A model generated the notes under the pieces. The model made no database searches. It saw only the letters and a program-made list of their open reading frames with translations, and was not told the origin of the DNA. From NCBI GenBank assembly GCA_033398695.1, contig CM065811.1, positions 112,019,501 through 112,083,500 on the forward strand: DNA of 64,000 nucleotides, written 5' to 3'. How positions within the stretch are numbered: the stretch's first letter is position 1; the number at the start of each line of letters is the position of its first letter. The stretch comes from Orobanche coerulescens (lineage: Eukaryota; Streptophyta; Magnoliopsida; Lamiales; Orobanchaceae). Shown here in pieces: positions 21,776 to 34,085 of this stretch. The translations under genes were made by a program, and so were the position numbers.

Positions 21776-24589
21776 TTAAGAAATAAAAAGTCCGGGGTAT
21801 TCCGATCGCATCTTCTCTTCCGTCTCCCAGGTTGCCTCCTTGACTCCATGTCTCGACCATTGCACTTTAACCAATGCAATGGTTTTGTGCCGAAGCTGCT
21901 GCTCACGACGTTCAAGAATCTTCACTGGCCTCTATGGAAAGGTAACATCCTCGGCTACATCAATCTTACTATACTAGATAACATCACTTCGATCCGGCAC
22001 ATACTTTCTCAAGTAAGACACAAGAAAAATGCTATGGACATGACTCAAAGCAGTAGGTAATGCCAAGCAATAAGCTAAATCTCCAACCCTGTCCAAAATT
22101 TCAAAAGGTCCGATATACCTCGGACTAAGTTTCCCCTTTTTCCCAAAGTGGTAAACTCCTCTGGTCGGTGACACCTTGAGTAGAACATGGCCTCCCACTT
22201 TGAATTCTAAAGGCGACGACGAGTATCAGCATAAGATTTCTAATGGCTCTGGGCACCCAACAATCGATCCCGGATAATAGAAATCTTCTCCATAGTCTCC
22301 ATCAACATATCTGGTTATGTTCTGACTAGGTCTGAAGCCTCGTCCCAACACAATGGCGATCTAGACCGCCTACCATAAAGTACCTCGAACAGTGCCATTT
22401 TGATCGACGCATGCCAACTATTATTGTAGGCAAACTCGATTAACGTCAACTGAAGCTCCCAATCATTACTCCAGTCTAGGGAACAAGACCGCAACATATC
22501 CTCCAACGTCTGAATCGTCCGTTCTGTCTGACCGTCTGACTGAGGATGAAAATATGTGCTCAATCTCGACACGATAACCAAAGCCTGATGGACGGCCTGC
22601 CAAAAATACGATACAAAACAACCATCTCGATCGGAAACAATGGTCTTAGGGGCACCATGCAACCTCACGATCTCAGCTATAAAAGTTCGAGCCAATCTCT
22701 CCGGTCCTCATGTATCCTTAATACCTAGGAAGTGAGCAGACTTGGTTAACCGATCGACAATTACCCAAATTATATTCATTCCGGCTCTAGTTCTGGGCAT
22801 CCCAGTGATAAAATCCATAGAGATATCTTCCCACTTCCACTCGGGGATGGGAAGCTGCTTCAACAACCCCACTCGTAGTTGATGTTCAATCTTGACTTGT
22901 AGACATGTCAAGCACCGTAGTACGAACTCTGTGACATCTTTCTTCATATTATTCCACCAAAAATTTCGTTTCAAGTCCCTGTACATCTTACTCGTTCCGG
23001 GATGGATTGAGTAAGGCATAGCATGAGCTCCTCGGAGAATTCTCTGCCTCAACTCTAGATCATTCGGAACACAAAGCCTGCCTTGAAATCCCATAATACT
23101 ATCTTCATGGACCATAAAACCAGGGGATTTTCCTTTAATTACATCTTCCTTCAGTTGAGAGATCGTCGGGTCACTCCACTGTTTCCCTTTGATGTCGTCA
23201 ACCAAGGACGAAGTAATCTCAAAAGTGCACAACTGTCCTTGTACTCTTTGAAGCCAAACTTCTATTCCTTGCTCGATTAAATCGTGACGAATCTTCGTCT
23301 GAGGTGTAAGGGCCTTGAGCATCTGAAGCGATGCCGATTTGTGGCTCAAAGCGTCCATGACGACATTGGCCTTTCCCAGATGGTAAAGAATTTCCAAATC
23401 GTAATCCTTGATCAATTCCATCCAACGTCTCAGTCTCATATTCAGCTCTTTCAAACTGAAAATATACTTCAAACTCTTGTGATTGGTATAAATCCGACAC
23501 GGAGAGCCATACAAATAATGCAGCTAAATCTTAAGTGCGAAGACAATTGCGGCCAACTCCAAATCGTGAGTAGGGTAGTTCATCTCATACGGCTTCACCT
23601 GTCGTGATGCAAAAGTTATCGTCTTATCATGTTGCATAAGCACACATCCAAGCCCTTAGCCCGAGGCGTCGCTATCGACTGCAAATCCTTCATTACCCTG
23701 TGGTAAGGCTAAAATTGGCGCTGAGGTCAAACGTCTCTTCAGCTCATCGAAGATCTGATGTCTCTCAGTCGTCCAAACAAACTATTCCGTCTTCTGGAGT
23801 AATTGTGTAAGCGGCTGAGCGAGTTTCGAGAACCCCTCGACAAACCGATGGTAATACCCAGCAAGACCCAAAAAGCTACGAACTTCATTAACATTTTTAG
23901 GTGGTGCCCAATCTAGCACTGTCTCAATCTTCTGCGGGTCTACACGAACCCCTTCGAACGAAATCACATGGCCGAGAAACATAACTTCTTCTAACCAGAA
24001 CTGACATTTCGAGAATTTTGCATAGAGGTGCTCGGCTCTCAAAACATCTAGTATCAATCGCAAGTGCCGGGCATGTTCCTCCTTATCACGATAATAAATC
24101 AAGATGTTGTCGATAAAGACGACCACACATCTGTCCAAGTATTCGATGAATATCTTGTTCATCAGTTGCATGAACACTGCTGGTGCATTAGTCAATCCAA
24201 AAGGCATGACCACAAATTCGTAATGTCCATACCTCATCCGAAATGTAGTCTTCGGACCGTCGGACTCTTTCACCTGGAGCTGTTAGTACCCTGATCTTAA
24301 ATCAATTTTCGAGAATACTGTGGCCCCCTGCAACTGATCAAATAAATAATCTATACGAGGCAAATGATACTTGTTATTAATGGTCACTTTGTTCAGTTCG
24401 CGGTAATCAATGCATAAACTTAAAGAACCATCCCTCTTCGTCACAAAAAGAACAGGCGTGCCCCAAGGCGAAGAGCTCAGTCTGATGTACCCTTTCTCCA
24501 ATAATTCTCCTAGTTGACTCTTTAATTCTTTCATCTCGGAAGGTTCCATCCGATAAGGTGCCTTAGAAATCAGAGCCGCGTCAGGCTCT
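21776..24589 (-). pseudogene. Gypsy-3 pol 3' part: RT, RNase H, integrase, chromodomain
   Basis: The minus-strand frame resumes after Copia-[23 protein letters not shown] (about 24430-24360), [17 protein letters not shown], and FIDNILIYY, where the second Asp of FIDD is Asn (codon 24106-24108). RNase H: SDASG then a stop, [29 protein letters not shown]. Integrase: [19 protein letters not shown], intact [26 protein letters not shown] and SDGQTERTIQ, so all three catalytic acidic residues remain. A stop at about 22696 follows GIKDT. The C-terminus has FHFGKKGKLSPRYIGPFE-like text and a chromodomain-like end near 21780. Several stops and frameshifts. The first part (gag, protease) is at 34086-35913. 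Confidence 0.9.
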
Positions 24590-24594
24590 AAGTC

Positions 24595-26546
24595 TGTTAG
24601 GAGTATGCCCTAGAATGCCACTCAGAGGTTGTTGAGTGAGGGCATTGTACTTGTAATTATGTAAACCATTTATATAAGGCAAATGATTGTTTCTTTATTT
24701 ACTGGTAGTTACTGGCATTCCTAACTCGTAAATAAACATATAGAAACTAGTCCGTGTATTTGAGAGCAAAATGTTCCACTCCTTATTGGATAAGGGGGTC
24801 GGCACTGGAAAGGTTTATAGCTCAAATACTTAATCGTTCGCAAGTCGATGAAACTTGGTAGGCGTTAAGTTTATGTAAAGACTTGTATGACGTGTTCTTT
24901 GACATGGAGAGTGCCTCGAACACTAATGGTTAGTGGGAGCACACGTTATAGGTATGCTAATTAGATTAGTATACTCGAACGACTCACCCTCGATTCGTCA
25001 CACGGATTTCACTCCGGGGACGATCAATGACGGAATCGAAAGGTTGTGATAGGTATTCGTGAACCTTCGACTTGAGGATTTAGTAGGGATGTGCTTGTGA
25101 CGTCAAGATTTTCATTAGAGTAGTTCGACCACCGTAAACCGAGAAGGCGGGGTCAACCTCGACGTGCATCTTGACGGGCAAGTAGCAGTCCTACGAATAC
25201 CAAGATAGAATTCTTTCTCCCATTAGTGAGCGGGTTATATGTCCTATGCGGTTATTGGCGAGATGAGATCATAAGTCTTTGGCCAAAGCATTGGAGCTAG
25301 TTGTATTAGATACACGGCGGCTCGATGATCTCGATTTGCATTAACGCATGCATAGCGTCAAGTACGAGATAGGGTTTTGGTCGACCGTGACCCTATAACT
25401 TGATCGGGACATTTGAAAGAAGGGTTTATCATTATCTTGGTATTCACGATAGAATGGTTCTTGAATGATCCCAATCATTCGTTCTCGGTTAAGTGCAGTG
25501 TAGGCCGCCAGGCTGGCTAGGTGGTGCTACTACTATTTGGTTCCTCCCATTGCTGACTGAGACGGACCTACCGAGTCGCGTAATAGGATTGACAACGGAA
25601 TGAATCAAGCTAATTCTCTCATTATGAATATTAGATATTGGATATCTAAATTTAGGACATTAGATGTCTAAATCGATTTATTGGATAAATTGATTTACGG
25701 CTAATGAATTAAATATATCCTTTGGGTGATTAATTTAATTCATGGATATAATTATTTCTTGGAGAAATTAATGCATTATAATGTATTTGATATGTTTAAT
25801 TAATTGGATTAATTAATCGATATAAATACATCGATATGGAATCGGAGTTTATCTGTTTGGACTCGCGGGAGTCCGAAACGAACCGAACTCGTCCGAATTT
25901 CATCTTGGCCCCCCCTCCCTCTTTCCACCTTGCTTCCTTTTGTTTCTTGTTCCATTCTTTAATGGATGATTAAGACTTGTGGGGCAAGTGTTGTAGTGGG
26001 ATGAGTTGTTATCTTGGGTGGGAATAGAATAAAAGTAGAAGACATCATCTCTCAAATGATTCATTCATTTTCTCACGGTTTATGAATAGAGAGAGAGAGA
26101 GAGAAAAGAATTTTTGAATTCATTTCTCAAGTCTTCTTCTTGTTCTTCATTTCTTCTTGGTTTTCTTTGAGAAATTTCAAGAGATTAATTGAGAGTTGTG
26201 AGTTATACACTTAGAGTGTGATAATCTCATATTGCAATCTTCATCATCTAGCTCTAGCCGTATCCTCGGAGGATAGCAAGGTGTTGTGATTCCGTTCGTT
26301 TTTCCGGCGCGTGGCAAGTAGAGACGCGGTGCTTTCGGCGTTGGATCGTTCAAGAGCTTGGGGAATAGCTCAAGAGAAGGTTACCATTTAATCAACGGAC
26401 TTCGAGGGTTAGTTTCTTATGACTCTTGCTTTTGTTTATATATTCGTATATACGTAGCTCGATCGATCCTCGTAGGGATTCGGATCGAATTAATTTTCGT
26501 TTTACCGCTTCCGCTGGGCCTTTGTTTTAGGCACCGAATCCCAACA
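24595..26546 (+). mobile_element. Copia-B 5' LTR
   Basis: 1952 bp. TATA box TATAAATA at 25821-25828; a (GA)n run at 26088-26104; ends CCCAACA. It differs from the 3' LTR by scattered changes and short indels only, such as the length of the GA run (longer at 33616-33634). Confidence 0.95.
25821..25828 (+). promoter_or_regulatory. Copia-B TATA box
   Basis: TATAAATA after ATTAATTAATCGA. The same box lies at 33352-33359 in the 3' LTR and 41235-41242 in Copia-C. No palindrome array precedes it, unlike in the gypsy LTRs. Confidence 0.7.
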
Positions 26547-26547
26547 G

Positions 26548-26560
26548 TGGTATCGGAGCG
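26548..26560 (+). other. Copia-B primer binding site
   Basis: TGGTATCGGAGCG one base after the LTR, the initiator tRNA-Met site with G at base eight. Confidence 0.85.
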
Positions 26561-28217
26561 TAGGTCTTGCGATCGTATATACGATATTGGCATTTGGAAT
26601 GCTCGATTAGATGGTGAATGATTTGGAATCATTTTAGTCATAATCGTGGTATATGTTTTTCGTTCGTAATAATTGTATTTTTCGTAAGTTTATGTCTAAA
26701 TATAAATCTTAAATTTCTGGGAAATATGATTTATATTGAAGATATGAAAGTCGGAAAATATTGATATTGGATATCCGGTCGAAAGTCTAGCCCCGAATCG
26801 TCGTTGGACGATTTTTTGGACAAAAAGGGTAATCTGGCCGAGAGTGACTCGACCGTGTCCTGGGTGACACGGTCGTGTCCAGCAGTCTGGCCAAGTCACT
26901 GCCAGGCGACCCGACCGTGTCCTGGGACTCGGTGGTGTCCTGGCCGGCATCTTCTGAGCGTGACTCAGCCAAGCCAGGTGTGACTGCCGGTAGGCTGCCG
27001 AGGGTGACTCGGTCATGCTGGCCAGTTTTCACCCCGGCTCGATTTTTCCATGTATTCTTAAAAATTAATCTCCCGCACATTAAATTGGATTTAATATGAT
27101 TAAAATGATTTATGGTATTTCATTTTATAAGGGAAATTTGATTAATTGGAATATTTATAGTCGACCGAATTATTTTTGAACGTTATCAAATTACCGATTG
27201 TGTGAATCGATTGGATCGGTTCGTATTGTTGATTGGATCAATGTATCTCTATGCTTTCCATTTATATAGTATTTATTGGATGAATGCTTTTTGAATGGGG
27301 ATGTGGTTCGTGGACTTAGATTTGAATCGTTCGTTTTATTCGATTGGGTTGTAAAGGCCGTTTTGAGCCTATTTATTTTACTTGAAATGTTTGTATCTAG
27401 GATGCAATTTTCGATGTAAAATTTATATGTAATGACGAAGACCGGAGGAAGATCCATTTCGAGAAGACAAAGATTCAAGACGAAGACTTGTAATTAGATT
27501 ACGGAGTTTTTATTTTCTAGGAACGGTCCATGAACCACATGTTGGTAGCAACTAGGTTGTGAATGGTTGTTTCATATTGTATGAATGCCACAAACGCGCT
27601 TAAACGATTAATGTGCAAAGTGTAACGTTAATCGCGATAATTCTCCCACAATAAATAATTAAGTTTATAAGGTTTCAAAGTTTTTTCCTTCCCTCCATCG
27701 AGTTTTCGGGAAATTGAAATCCAAACTGGATGTGCTATGCTTCCGAGTTATCGGGGTAGTCGTTCGGGGAGGACGGATAAATTACCGGGAGCGCATTGGA
27801 TGCCTTCGGTTGGAGCAAATTTTATCCCTAGAAACCTGATAGGTTGCCGGATAAGATTCAATTGTGAAACTGATTTGCGTCGATGGTATAAACTTAACTT
27901 GTTCACGAACCATAGAAACCGTATAGGTTGAGGGGAGTGAACAAGGGGAAAAAGAAGATCGAATCATCCATTAGATGGGTTGGTGTTGGACACCACTTTA
28001 TGAAAATTAATAGACTAGAAACCTGTTCGGTTGCCCTCTATTAAGATTTTTAATGAACTCGATCACCACTATGAAGTAGTGCTACGATACTTAGGATTTC
28101 CCATGGGAGTGTGTTATTAGATAAAATAGTGGGAGCCGGGTAACAAGAATAGAAAAGACCTTAAATTCTATACTCAGAACATAATTGAATGAGTTACTAA
28201 TTAATCTGTTATACTTA
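26561..28217 (+). other. Copia-B untranslated leader
   Basis: About 1.65 kb without a conserved frame. A GC-rich block at about 26780-27050 holds repeats of CGACCGTGTCCTGGG and the near-palindrome GACACGGTCGTGTC. Copia-C has a different GC-rich block at the same place (42080-42290) while both sides align. Positions 27538-28217 align with Copia-C 51072-51768. Confidence 0.7.
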
Positions 28218-30162
28218 ATGCAGACAAATCTCAATATGACAATGAATCCACTCGCAATTCTACTCGAAAAGAACACCTTAATGGGACCTAACTTTGTGGA
28301 TTGGCTCCGCAATCTGATGATTGTCCTCGGTATAGAGGCACTGGGATACGTCTTGGAGACGGACATTCCGGCGCCTCCTATGCGGACTCGAGCCAATCAG
28401 GAAGAGATTGAAAACCACGAAAAGTGGGTTAAGGATGACGTGAAAGTCCGTGCTTATATGATGGCTTCCATGTCTAATGAGATTCAGAGAGCTCATGAGA
28501 AAATGACTTACGCTGGCGATTCTATCTCACTTAACCGAGCTTTATGGTGAGCACGGCGAATCGCTAGATATGAGATATCCAAGCAACTGTTCGGTGCAAG
28601 GATGAAGGAAGGTGAGAAGGTTGGGGAACACGTCCTCAAAATGATATCCATGATTGAGAGATTGGAGGCTCTTGATTTTAAAATGGATACTTCTCTCCAA
28701 ACCGACCTTATCCTACAGTCTCTCCCTGATTCCTTCTCACAGTTTGTTATGAACTTCAACTGCAATGAGATTACATGTAACTTAGCTCGGCTAATGAACA
28801 AATTGGTGACCGCTCAGTCTCAGATGAAGACCCCGCGGATGAAGGAGTCTGCACTTGTGATTTCTTCTGGACTTCGGAAGTCTAAGAATAAGAAGAAAAA
28901 GACCAAGAAGCGGACTGGACCACAAGCTAAGGACCTTAAGGGAAAGGGCAAGGCCCCGATGGTTCCAAAGAACAAGAAGAAGAAGGATACTTGTCTCAAG
29001 TGCGGTGAGCTGGGCCACTGGGCTAGAGACTGTCCGATTCTTCATGGCACTTCAGGTACAGAACTTTTAGTTTTGGAAACAAATTGTTCTGCTACTGTAT
29101 TTTCTACTTCCTGGATACTGGATTCTGGTGCTAGTTCTCATATTTGTACCGTGCATCAGTATCTGGAACAAAGTAGGAAGCTTGGAGATGGATAAGTTAT
29201 GATCACTGTCGGAAGCGGGCATAGTGTCGAGGCGACCGACATAGGATCACTTCTTTTGGGTTTAGAATCCGGCTTTGTTTTGACTTTAGAAGATGTACTT
29301 GTTTTGCCCAAGGGGCACAAAAACATTGTATCCATTCCGGTCATGGACCGAAAAGGCTTTTCATTTTTCATTGGTGATGGTTCCTGCAAAATTTATTTTA
29401 GAAATAAACTAGTGGGTACTGCTACATTGTTGAATGGATTGTATCATCTAAATCTCAGCAACAAAGTAGTTGTGAATACTATAACTAGAAAACGCGGTAG
29501 GGATGAAACCAATCAAGTTTTGAAATGGCATCTTAGACTTGGTCATGTTGGTCAGAGCAAGGTTTACAAGATGGAAAAAGATGGACTTATGGGTCCATTG
29601 GGATCGGATCCCTTTCCTACTTGTGAATCTTGCCTTAAAGGCAAAATGACTAAGTCCCCCTTCACAGGGACATTTCAAAGAGCCGCTAATAAACTGGGAT
29701 TAATCCATACGGATATCAATATTTCATTACGTTTACAGATGATCATACTAGGTATGGTTATGTATACTTAATGAAACATAAATCCGAGGCCTTTGAGAAA
29801 TTCCAGGAATTCAAGGCCCTAGTCGAGAAACAAACTGGTAATCATATCAAAGCACTTCGGTCGGACCGAGGTGGCGAGTATATGAGTACGGAGTTTGACG
29901 AGTTCCTTAAGGAACATGGAATAGTTTCACAAATAACACCTCCAGGTACTCCTCAGTTAAATGGTGTGTCAGAAAGAAGGAACCGGACCCAGTTGAACAT
30001 GGTCCGTTCCATGCTGGGCTATACTGACTTGCCGATTTACCTGTGGGGGTATGCACTCCTGACTGCCGCGTATATCTTGAACAGATGTCCTTCCAAATCC
30101 GTTCCTAAAACTCCACATGAGATGTGGGAAGGAAGGAAACCAAGTCTTAATCATATTAGGAT
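28218..30162 (+). pseudogene. Copia-B gag, protease and integrase, frameshifted
   Basis: Starts at ATG 28218 (MQTNLNMTMNPLAILLEKN). Gag runs to a frameshift near 28510 (compare Copia-C, TRQILSHLTELYGEHS) and resumes by 28602. The basic stretch KSKNKKKKTKKRTG precedes the zinc knuckle CLKCGELGHWARDC (about 28999). Protease: WILDSGASSHIC (29115-29150), then a stop TAA at about 29193. The pre-integrase linker ends CESCLKGKMTKSPF. About 40 bp are missing after IHTD relative to Copia-C, shifting the integrase frame near 29715. SDRGGEYMS and GVSERRNRT (with the catalytic Glu) follow from 29771. A further deletion of about 8 bp near 30165 shifts into the RT frame. Confidence 0.92.
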
Positions 30163-32109
30163 TTGGGGATGTCCCTCAAGAAGACTAAGGTGGAAAAGTT
30201 GGAAGCTAGGTCTGCGAAGGGATGTTTCATTGGATTCCCGTCTGGGACGATGGGATATCTATTCTACATGCCCGAAGATCGAAGGATCATTGTTGCTTTA
30301 CAAGCACACTTCCTGGAAGATGAGTTCATTCAGGAAGGCGGAGCAGGTAGAAGTATTTCTTTAGAAGAATACAATGAAACTCCTCGAGAGACACCTGTGC
30401 AAGAAACTGGAACCGAACTTTCTGAAACACAAGTACAACCACCTCGTAGTTCTAGTAGGGTGTCTCATTTACCTGAGAGGTATGGGCTTGTGCACTTGGA
30501 GGAGCTGGGTCTCCATGAGGTTCCAAGTGATAGCCAAGAGACCGACCCAACAACCTATGACCAAGCGATGGTGGATGTAGACTCCGCGAAATGGCGTAAA
30601 GCTATGGAAGCTGAGATAGACTCGATGCATGTCAATCAGGTCTGTACTCTAGTAGACCGCCCCAAGGGCATAGTGCCCATTGGGAATAAGTGGATCTACA
30701 AGAGAAAGACTGATGGTGATGGCAAGGTTGACGCCTATAAGGCCAGGCTTGTGGCAAAGGGTTATACCCAAAAGGAAGGGATCGATTACCACGATACCTT
30801 CTCGCCCGTAGCCATGATCAAGTCTATTCGCATGATGCTTGCTATAGCTGCCTACCACGATTATGAGATATGGCAAATGGACGTAAAGACGGCTTTCCTT
30901 AATGGATTCCTCGAGGAGGAAATCTATATGGAGCAGCCTAAAGGCTTTGTGTCCGAAGTCGATATAAAGAAAGTGTGCAAGCTTGACGTTCCATTTATGG
31001 TGAAGCAAGCGTCGCGTAGTTGGAACCTTCGTTTTGACGAGGCGGTCAAAGAGTTTGACTTCGTGCAAAATGAAGAGGAACCTTGTGTATACAAGAAGGT
31101 TAGTGGGAGCAAGATCGCATTCTTAGTACTATATGTAGATGACATTCTACTAATAGGAAATGATGTGGGAATGCTCAGTTCTGTGAAAGCTTGGCTTTCG
31201 AGTAATTTCTCCATGAAAGACTTGGGAGAAGCAACCTATATTCTTGGAATTCGACTCTACCGGGATAGAGCGAAGAGATCAATAGGCCTTTCCCAAGCCC
31301 TCTATATAGATAAGATCTTAAAGCGATTTAAGATGGATGATTCTAAAAGAGGTTTCCTACCGATGCAACATGGAATAAAACTAACCTTGAAGATGTGTCT
31401 TCAAAGTGAGGAACAACAAAAGGAAATGAGTAATATACCATATGCTTCGGCCGTGGGTAGCCTTATATATGCTATGTTGTGTACAAGACCTGACATCGCG
31501 CATGCTGTAAGCGTGGTGAGTAGGTTTCAGGCAAACCCAGGTAGGGAACATTGGACTGCCGTAAAGAACGTTCTCAAGTACTTAAGAAGGACTAGAGATA
31601 TGGTTCTGATGTATGGCGGTGGAGAATTGGATGTGGTGGGATTCACCGATTCGGACTTCCAGGAGGCGAAGGACGACTCGATGTCCACTGGATACATATT
31701 TACTCTTAATGGAGGAGCGATATCTTGGCGTAGTGCCAAGCAAAGCGGCTGCGATTCCACTGTCGGTGAGTATCAAGCAGCCTCGGAGGCTTCCAAGGAA
31801 GGGTTATGGATTAAGAAGTTTCTAGGAGAACTTCAAATGATACCATGTGCTGAGCTGCCTGTTCCGCTGTACTGCGACAACGACGGAGCTGTAGCACAGG
31901 CCAAGGATCCGAGGTTTCACAACAGCACCAAACATATTGAGAGGAAGTATCATCTCGTAAGAGAATTTGTTCGCAAGGGATACATTGTGCTGCATAGAGT
32001 AGACTCGGCCGACAACGTCGCCGATCCACTGACCAAGCCACTATCTCAGACTAGCTTGGAGCGTCATCTGGAGAACATGGGTATTAGATACCATAGTGTG
32101 TGGCATTGA
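30163..32109 (+). CDS. Copia-B reverse transcriptase-RNase H, open frame
   Basis: A 648-codon open frame, the longest intact one in the window. It begins in the integrase tail (KKTKVEKLEARSAKGCFIGF), so its first Met is not the original start. RT: WKRAMEAEID-like block (about 30595), NKWIYKRKTDGDGK, KARLVAKGYTQKEGIDY, QMDVKTAFLNGFLEEEIYM, and intact LYVDDILLIG (about 31130-31160). Then GFLPMQHGIKLT, YASAVGSLIYAMLCTRPDI. RNase H: FTDSDF, GEYQAASEA, YCDNDGAVAQA and NVADPLTKPL, keeping its acidic residues. It ends with TGA 32107-32109, just before the purine tract. In the original element this was the C-terminal part of one polyprotein. Expression would need read-through or re-initiation, as upstream frames are broken. 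Confidence 0.93.
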   Translation: MGMSLKKTKVEKLEARSAKGCFIGFPSGTMGYLFYMPEDRRIIVALQAHFLEDEFIQEGGAGRSISLEEYNETPRETPVQETGTELSETQVQPPRSSSRVSHLPERYGLVHLEELGLHEVPSDSQETDPTTYDQAMVDVDSAKWRKAMEAEIDSMHVNQVCTLVDRPKGIVPIGNKWIYKRKTDGDGKVDAYKARLVAKGYTQKEGIDYHDTFSPVAMIKSIRMMLAIAAYHDYEIWQMDVKTAFLNGFLEEEIYMEQPKGFVSEVDIKKVCKLDVPFMVKQASRSWNLRFDEAVKEFDFVQNEEEPCVYKKVSGSKIAFLVLYVDDILLIGNDVGMLSSVKAWLSSNFSMKDLGEATYILGIRLYRDRAKRSIGLSQALYIDKILKRFKMDDSKRGFLPMQHGIKLTLKMCLQSEEQQKEMSNIPYASAVGSLIYAMLCTRPDIAHAVSVVSRFQANPGREHWTAVKNVLKYLRRTRDMVLMYGGGELDVVGFTDSDFQEAKDDSMSTGYIFTLNGGAISWRSAKQSGCDSTVGEYQAASEASKEGLWIKKFLGELQMIPCAELPVPLYCDNDGAVAQAKDPRFHNSTKHIERKYHLVREFVRKGYIVLHRVDSADNVADPLTKPLSQTSLERHLENMGIRYHSVWH

Positions 32110-32110
32110 G

Positions 32111-32124
32111 TGCAAGTGGGAGAT
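32111..32124 (+). other. Copia-B polypurine tract
   Basis: GCAAGTGGGAGAT directly before the 3' LTR start TGTTAGG. The same tract precedes the Copia-A 3' LTR (39445-39457). Confidence 0.9.
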
Positions 32125-34080
32125 TGTTAGGAGTATGCCCTCGAATGCCACTCAGAGGTTGTTGAGTGAGGGCATTGTACTTGTAATTATGTAAACCATT
32201 TATATAAGGCAAATGATTGTTTCTTTATTTACTGGTAGTTAATGGCATTCCTAACTCGTAAATAAACATATAGAAACTAGTCCGTGTATTTGAGAGCAAA
32301 ACGTTCCACTCCTTATTGGATAAGGGGGTCGGCACTGGAAAGGTTTATAGCTCAAATACTTAATCGTTCGCAAGTCGATGAAACTTGACTGGGCGTTAAC
32401 TTTATGTAAAGACTTGTATGACGTGTTCTTTGACATGGAGAGTGCCTGTCGAACACTAATGGTTAGTGGGAGCACACGTTATAGGTATGTGAATTAGATT
32501 AGTATACTCGAACCGACTCACCCTCGATTCGTCACACGGATTTCACTCCGGGACAGTCAATGACGGAATCGAAAGGTTGTGATAGGTATTCGTGAACCTT
32601 CGACTTGAGGATTTAGTAGAGATGTGCTTGTGACGTCAAGATTTTCATTAGAGTAGTTCGACCACCGTAGCCGGAAGGCGGGGGTCAACCTCGACGTGCA
32701 TCTTGACGGGCAAGTAGCGAGTCTACGAATACCAAGATAGAATTCTTTCTCCCATTAGTGAGCGGGTTATATGTCCTATGCGGTTATTGGCAGATGAGAT
32801 CATAAGTCTTTGGCCAAAGCATTGGAGCAAGTTGTATTAGATACACGACAGCTCGATGATCTCGATTTGCATTAACGCATGCATAGCGTCATGTACAGAT
32901 AGGGTTTTGACTGACCGTGACCCTATAACTTGATCGGGACATTTGAAAGAAGGGTTTATACGTATACTGGTATTCACGACAGAATGGTTCTTGAATGATC
33001 CCAATCATTCGTTCTCGATTAAGTGCAGTGTAGGCCTCCAGGCTGGCTAGGTGGTGCTACTACTCTTTGGTTCCTCCCATTGCTGACTGAGACGGACCTA
33101 CCGAGTCGCGCAATAGGATTGACAACGGAATGAATCAAGCTAATTCTCTCATTATGAATATTAAATATTTGATATCTAAATTTAGGACATTAGATGTCTA
33201 AATCGATTTATTGGATAAATTGATTTACGGCCTAATGAATTAAATATATCACCGGGTGATTAATTTAATTCTTGGATATAATTATTTCTTGGAGAAATTA
33301 ATTATGTTATAATGTATTTGATATGTTTAATTAATTGGATTAATTAATCGATATAAATACATCGATATGGAATCGGAGTTTATCTGTTTGGACTCGCGGG
33401 AGTCCGAAACGAACCGAACTCGTCCGAATTTCATCTTGGCCCCCCTCCCTCTTTCCACCTTGCTTCCTTTTGTTTCTTGTTCCATTCTTTAATGGATGAT
33501 TAAGACTTGTGGGGCAAGTGTTGTAGTGGGATGAGTTGTTATCTTGGGTGGGAATAGAATAAAAGTAGAAGACATCATCTCTCAAATGATTCATTCATTT
33601 TCTCGCGGTTTATGAATAGAGAGAGAGAGAGAGAAAAAAAAGAATTTTTGAATTCATTTCTCAAGTCTTCTTCTTGTTCTTCATTTCTTCTTGGTTTTCT
33701 TTGAGAAATTTCAAGAGATTAATTGAGAGTTGTGAGTTATACACTTAGAGTGTGATAATCTCATATTGCAAGCTTCATCACCTAGCTCTAGCCGTATCCT
33801 CGGAGGATAGCATGGTGTTGTCATTCCGTTCGTTTTTCCGGCGCGTGGCAAGTAGAGACGCGGTGCTTTCGGCGTTGGATCGTTCAAGAGCTTGGGGAAT
33901 AGCTCAAGAGAAGGTTACCATTTAATCAACGGACTTCGAGGGTTAGTTTCTTACGACTCTTGCTTTTGTTTATATATTCGTATATACGTAGATCGATCGA
34001 TCCTCGTAGGGATTCGGATCGCATTAATTTTCGTTTTACCGCTTCCGCTGGGCCTTCGTTTTAGGCACCGAATCCCAACA
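32125..34080 (+). mobile_element. Copia-B 3' LTR
   Basis: 1956 bp, TGTTAGGAGT to CCCAACA, nearly the same as the 5' LTR. The right target duplication AAGTC follows, after which the Gypsy-3 protease reads on in the minus direction. Confidence 0.95.
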
Positions 34081-34085
34081 AAGTC

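Larger units (their letters stand above)
24595..34080 (+). mobile_element. Copia-B, full-length Ty1/copia element
   Basis: 9486 bp, TGTTAGGAGT to AATCCCAACA, with perfect duplications AAGTC at 24590-24594 and 34081-34085. It is inserted in Gypsy-3 between protease and RT. Order: 5' LTR, PBS 26548, long leader, gag-protease-integrase 28218-30162 (broken), RT-RNase H 30163-32109 (open), purine tract, 3' LTR 32125-34080. By nesting and by LTR similarity it is among the youngest insertions. The motif set resembles the Tork/TAR side of plant copia; that is a guess from motifs. Confidence 0.95.
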
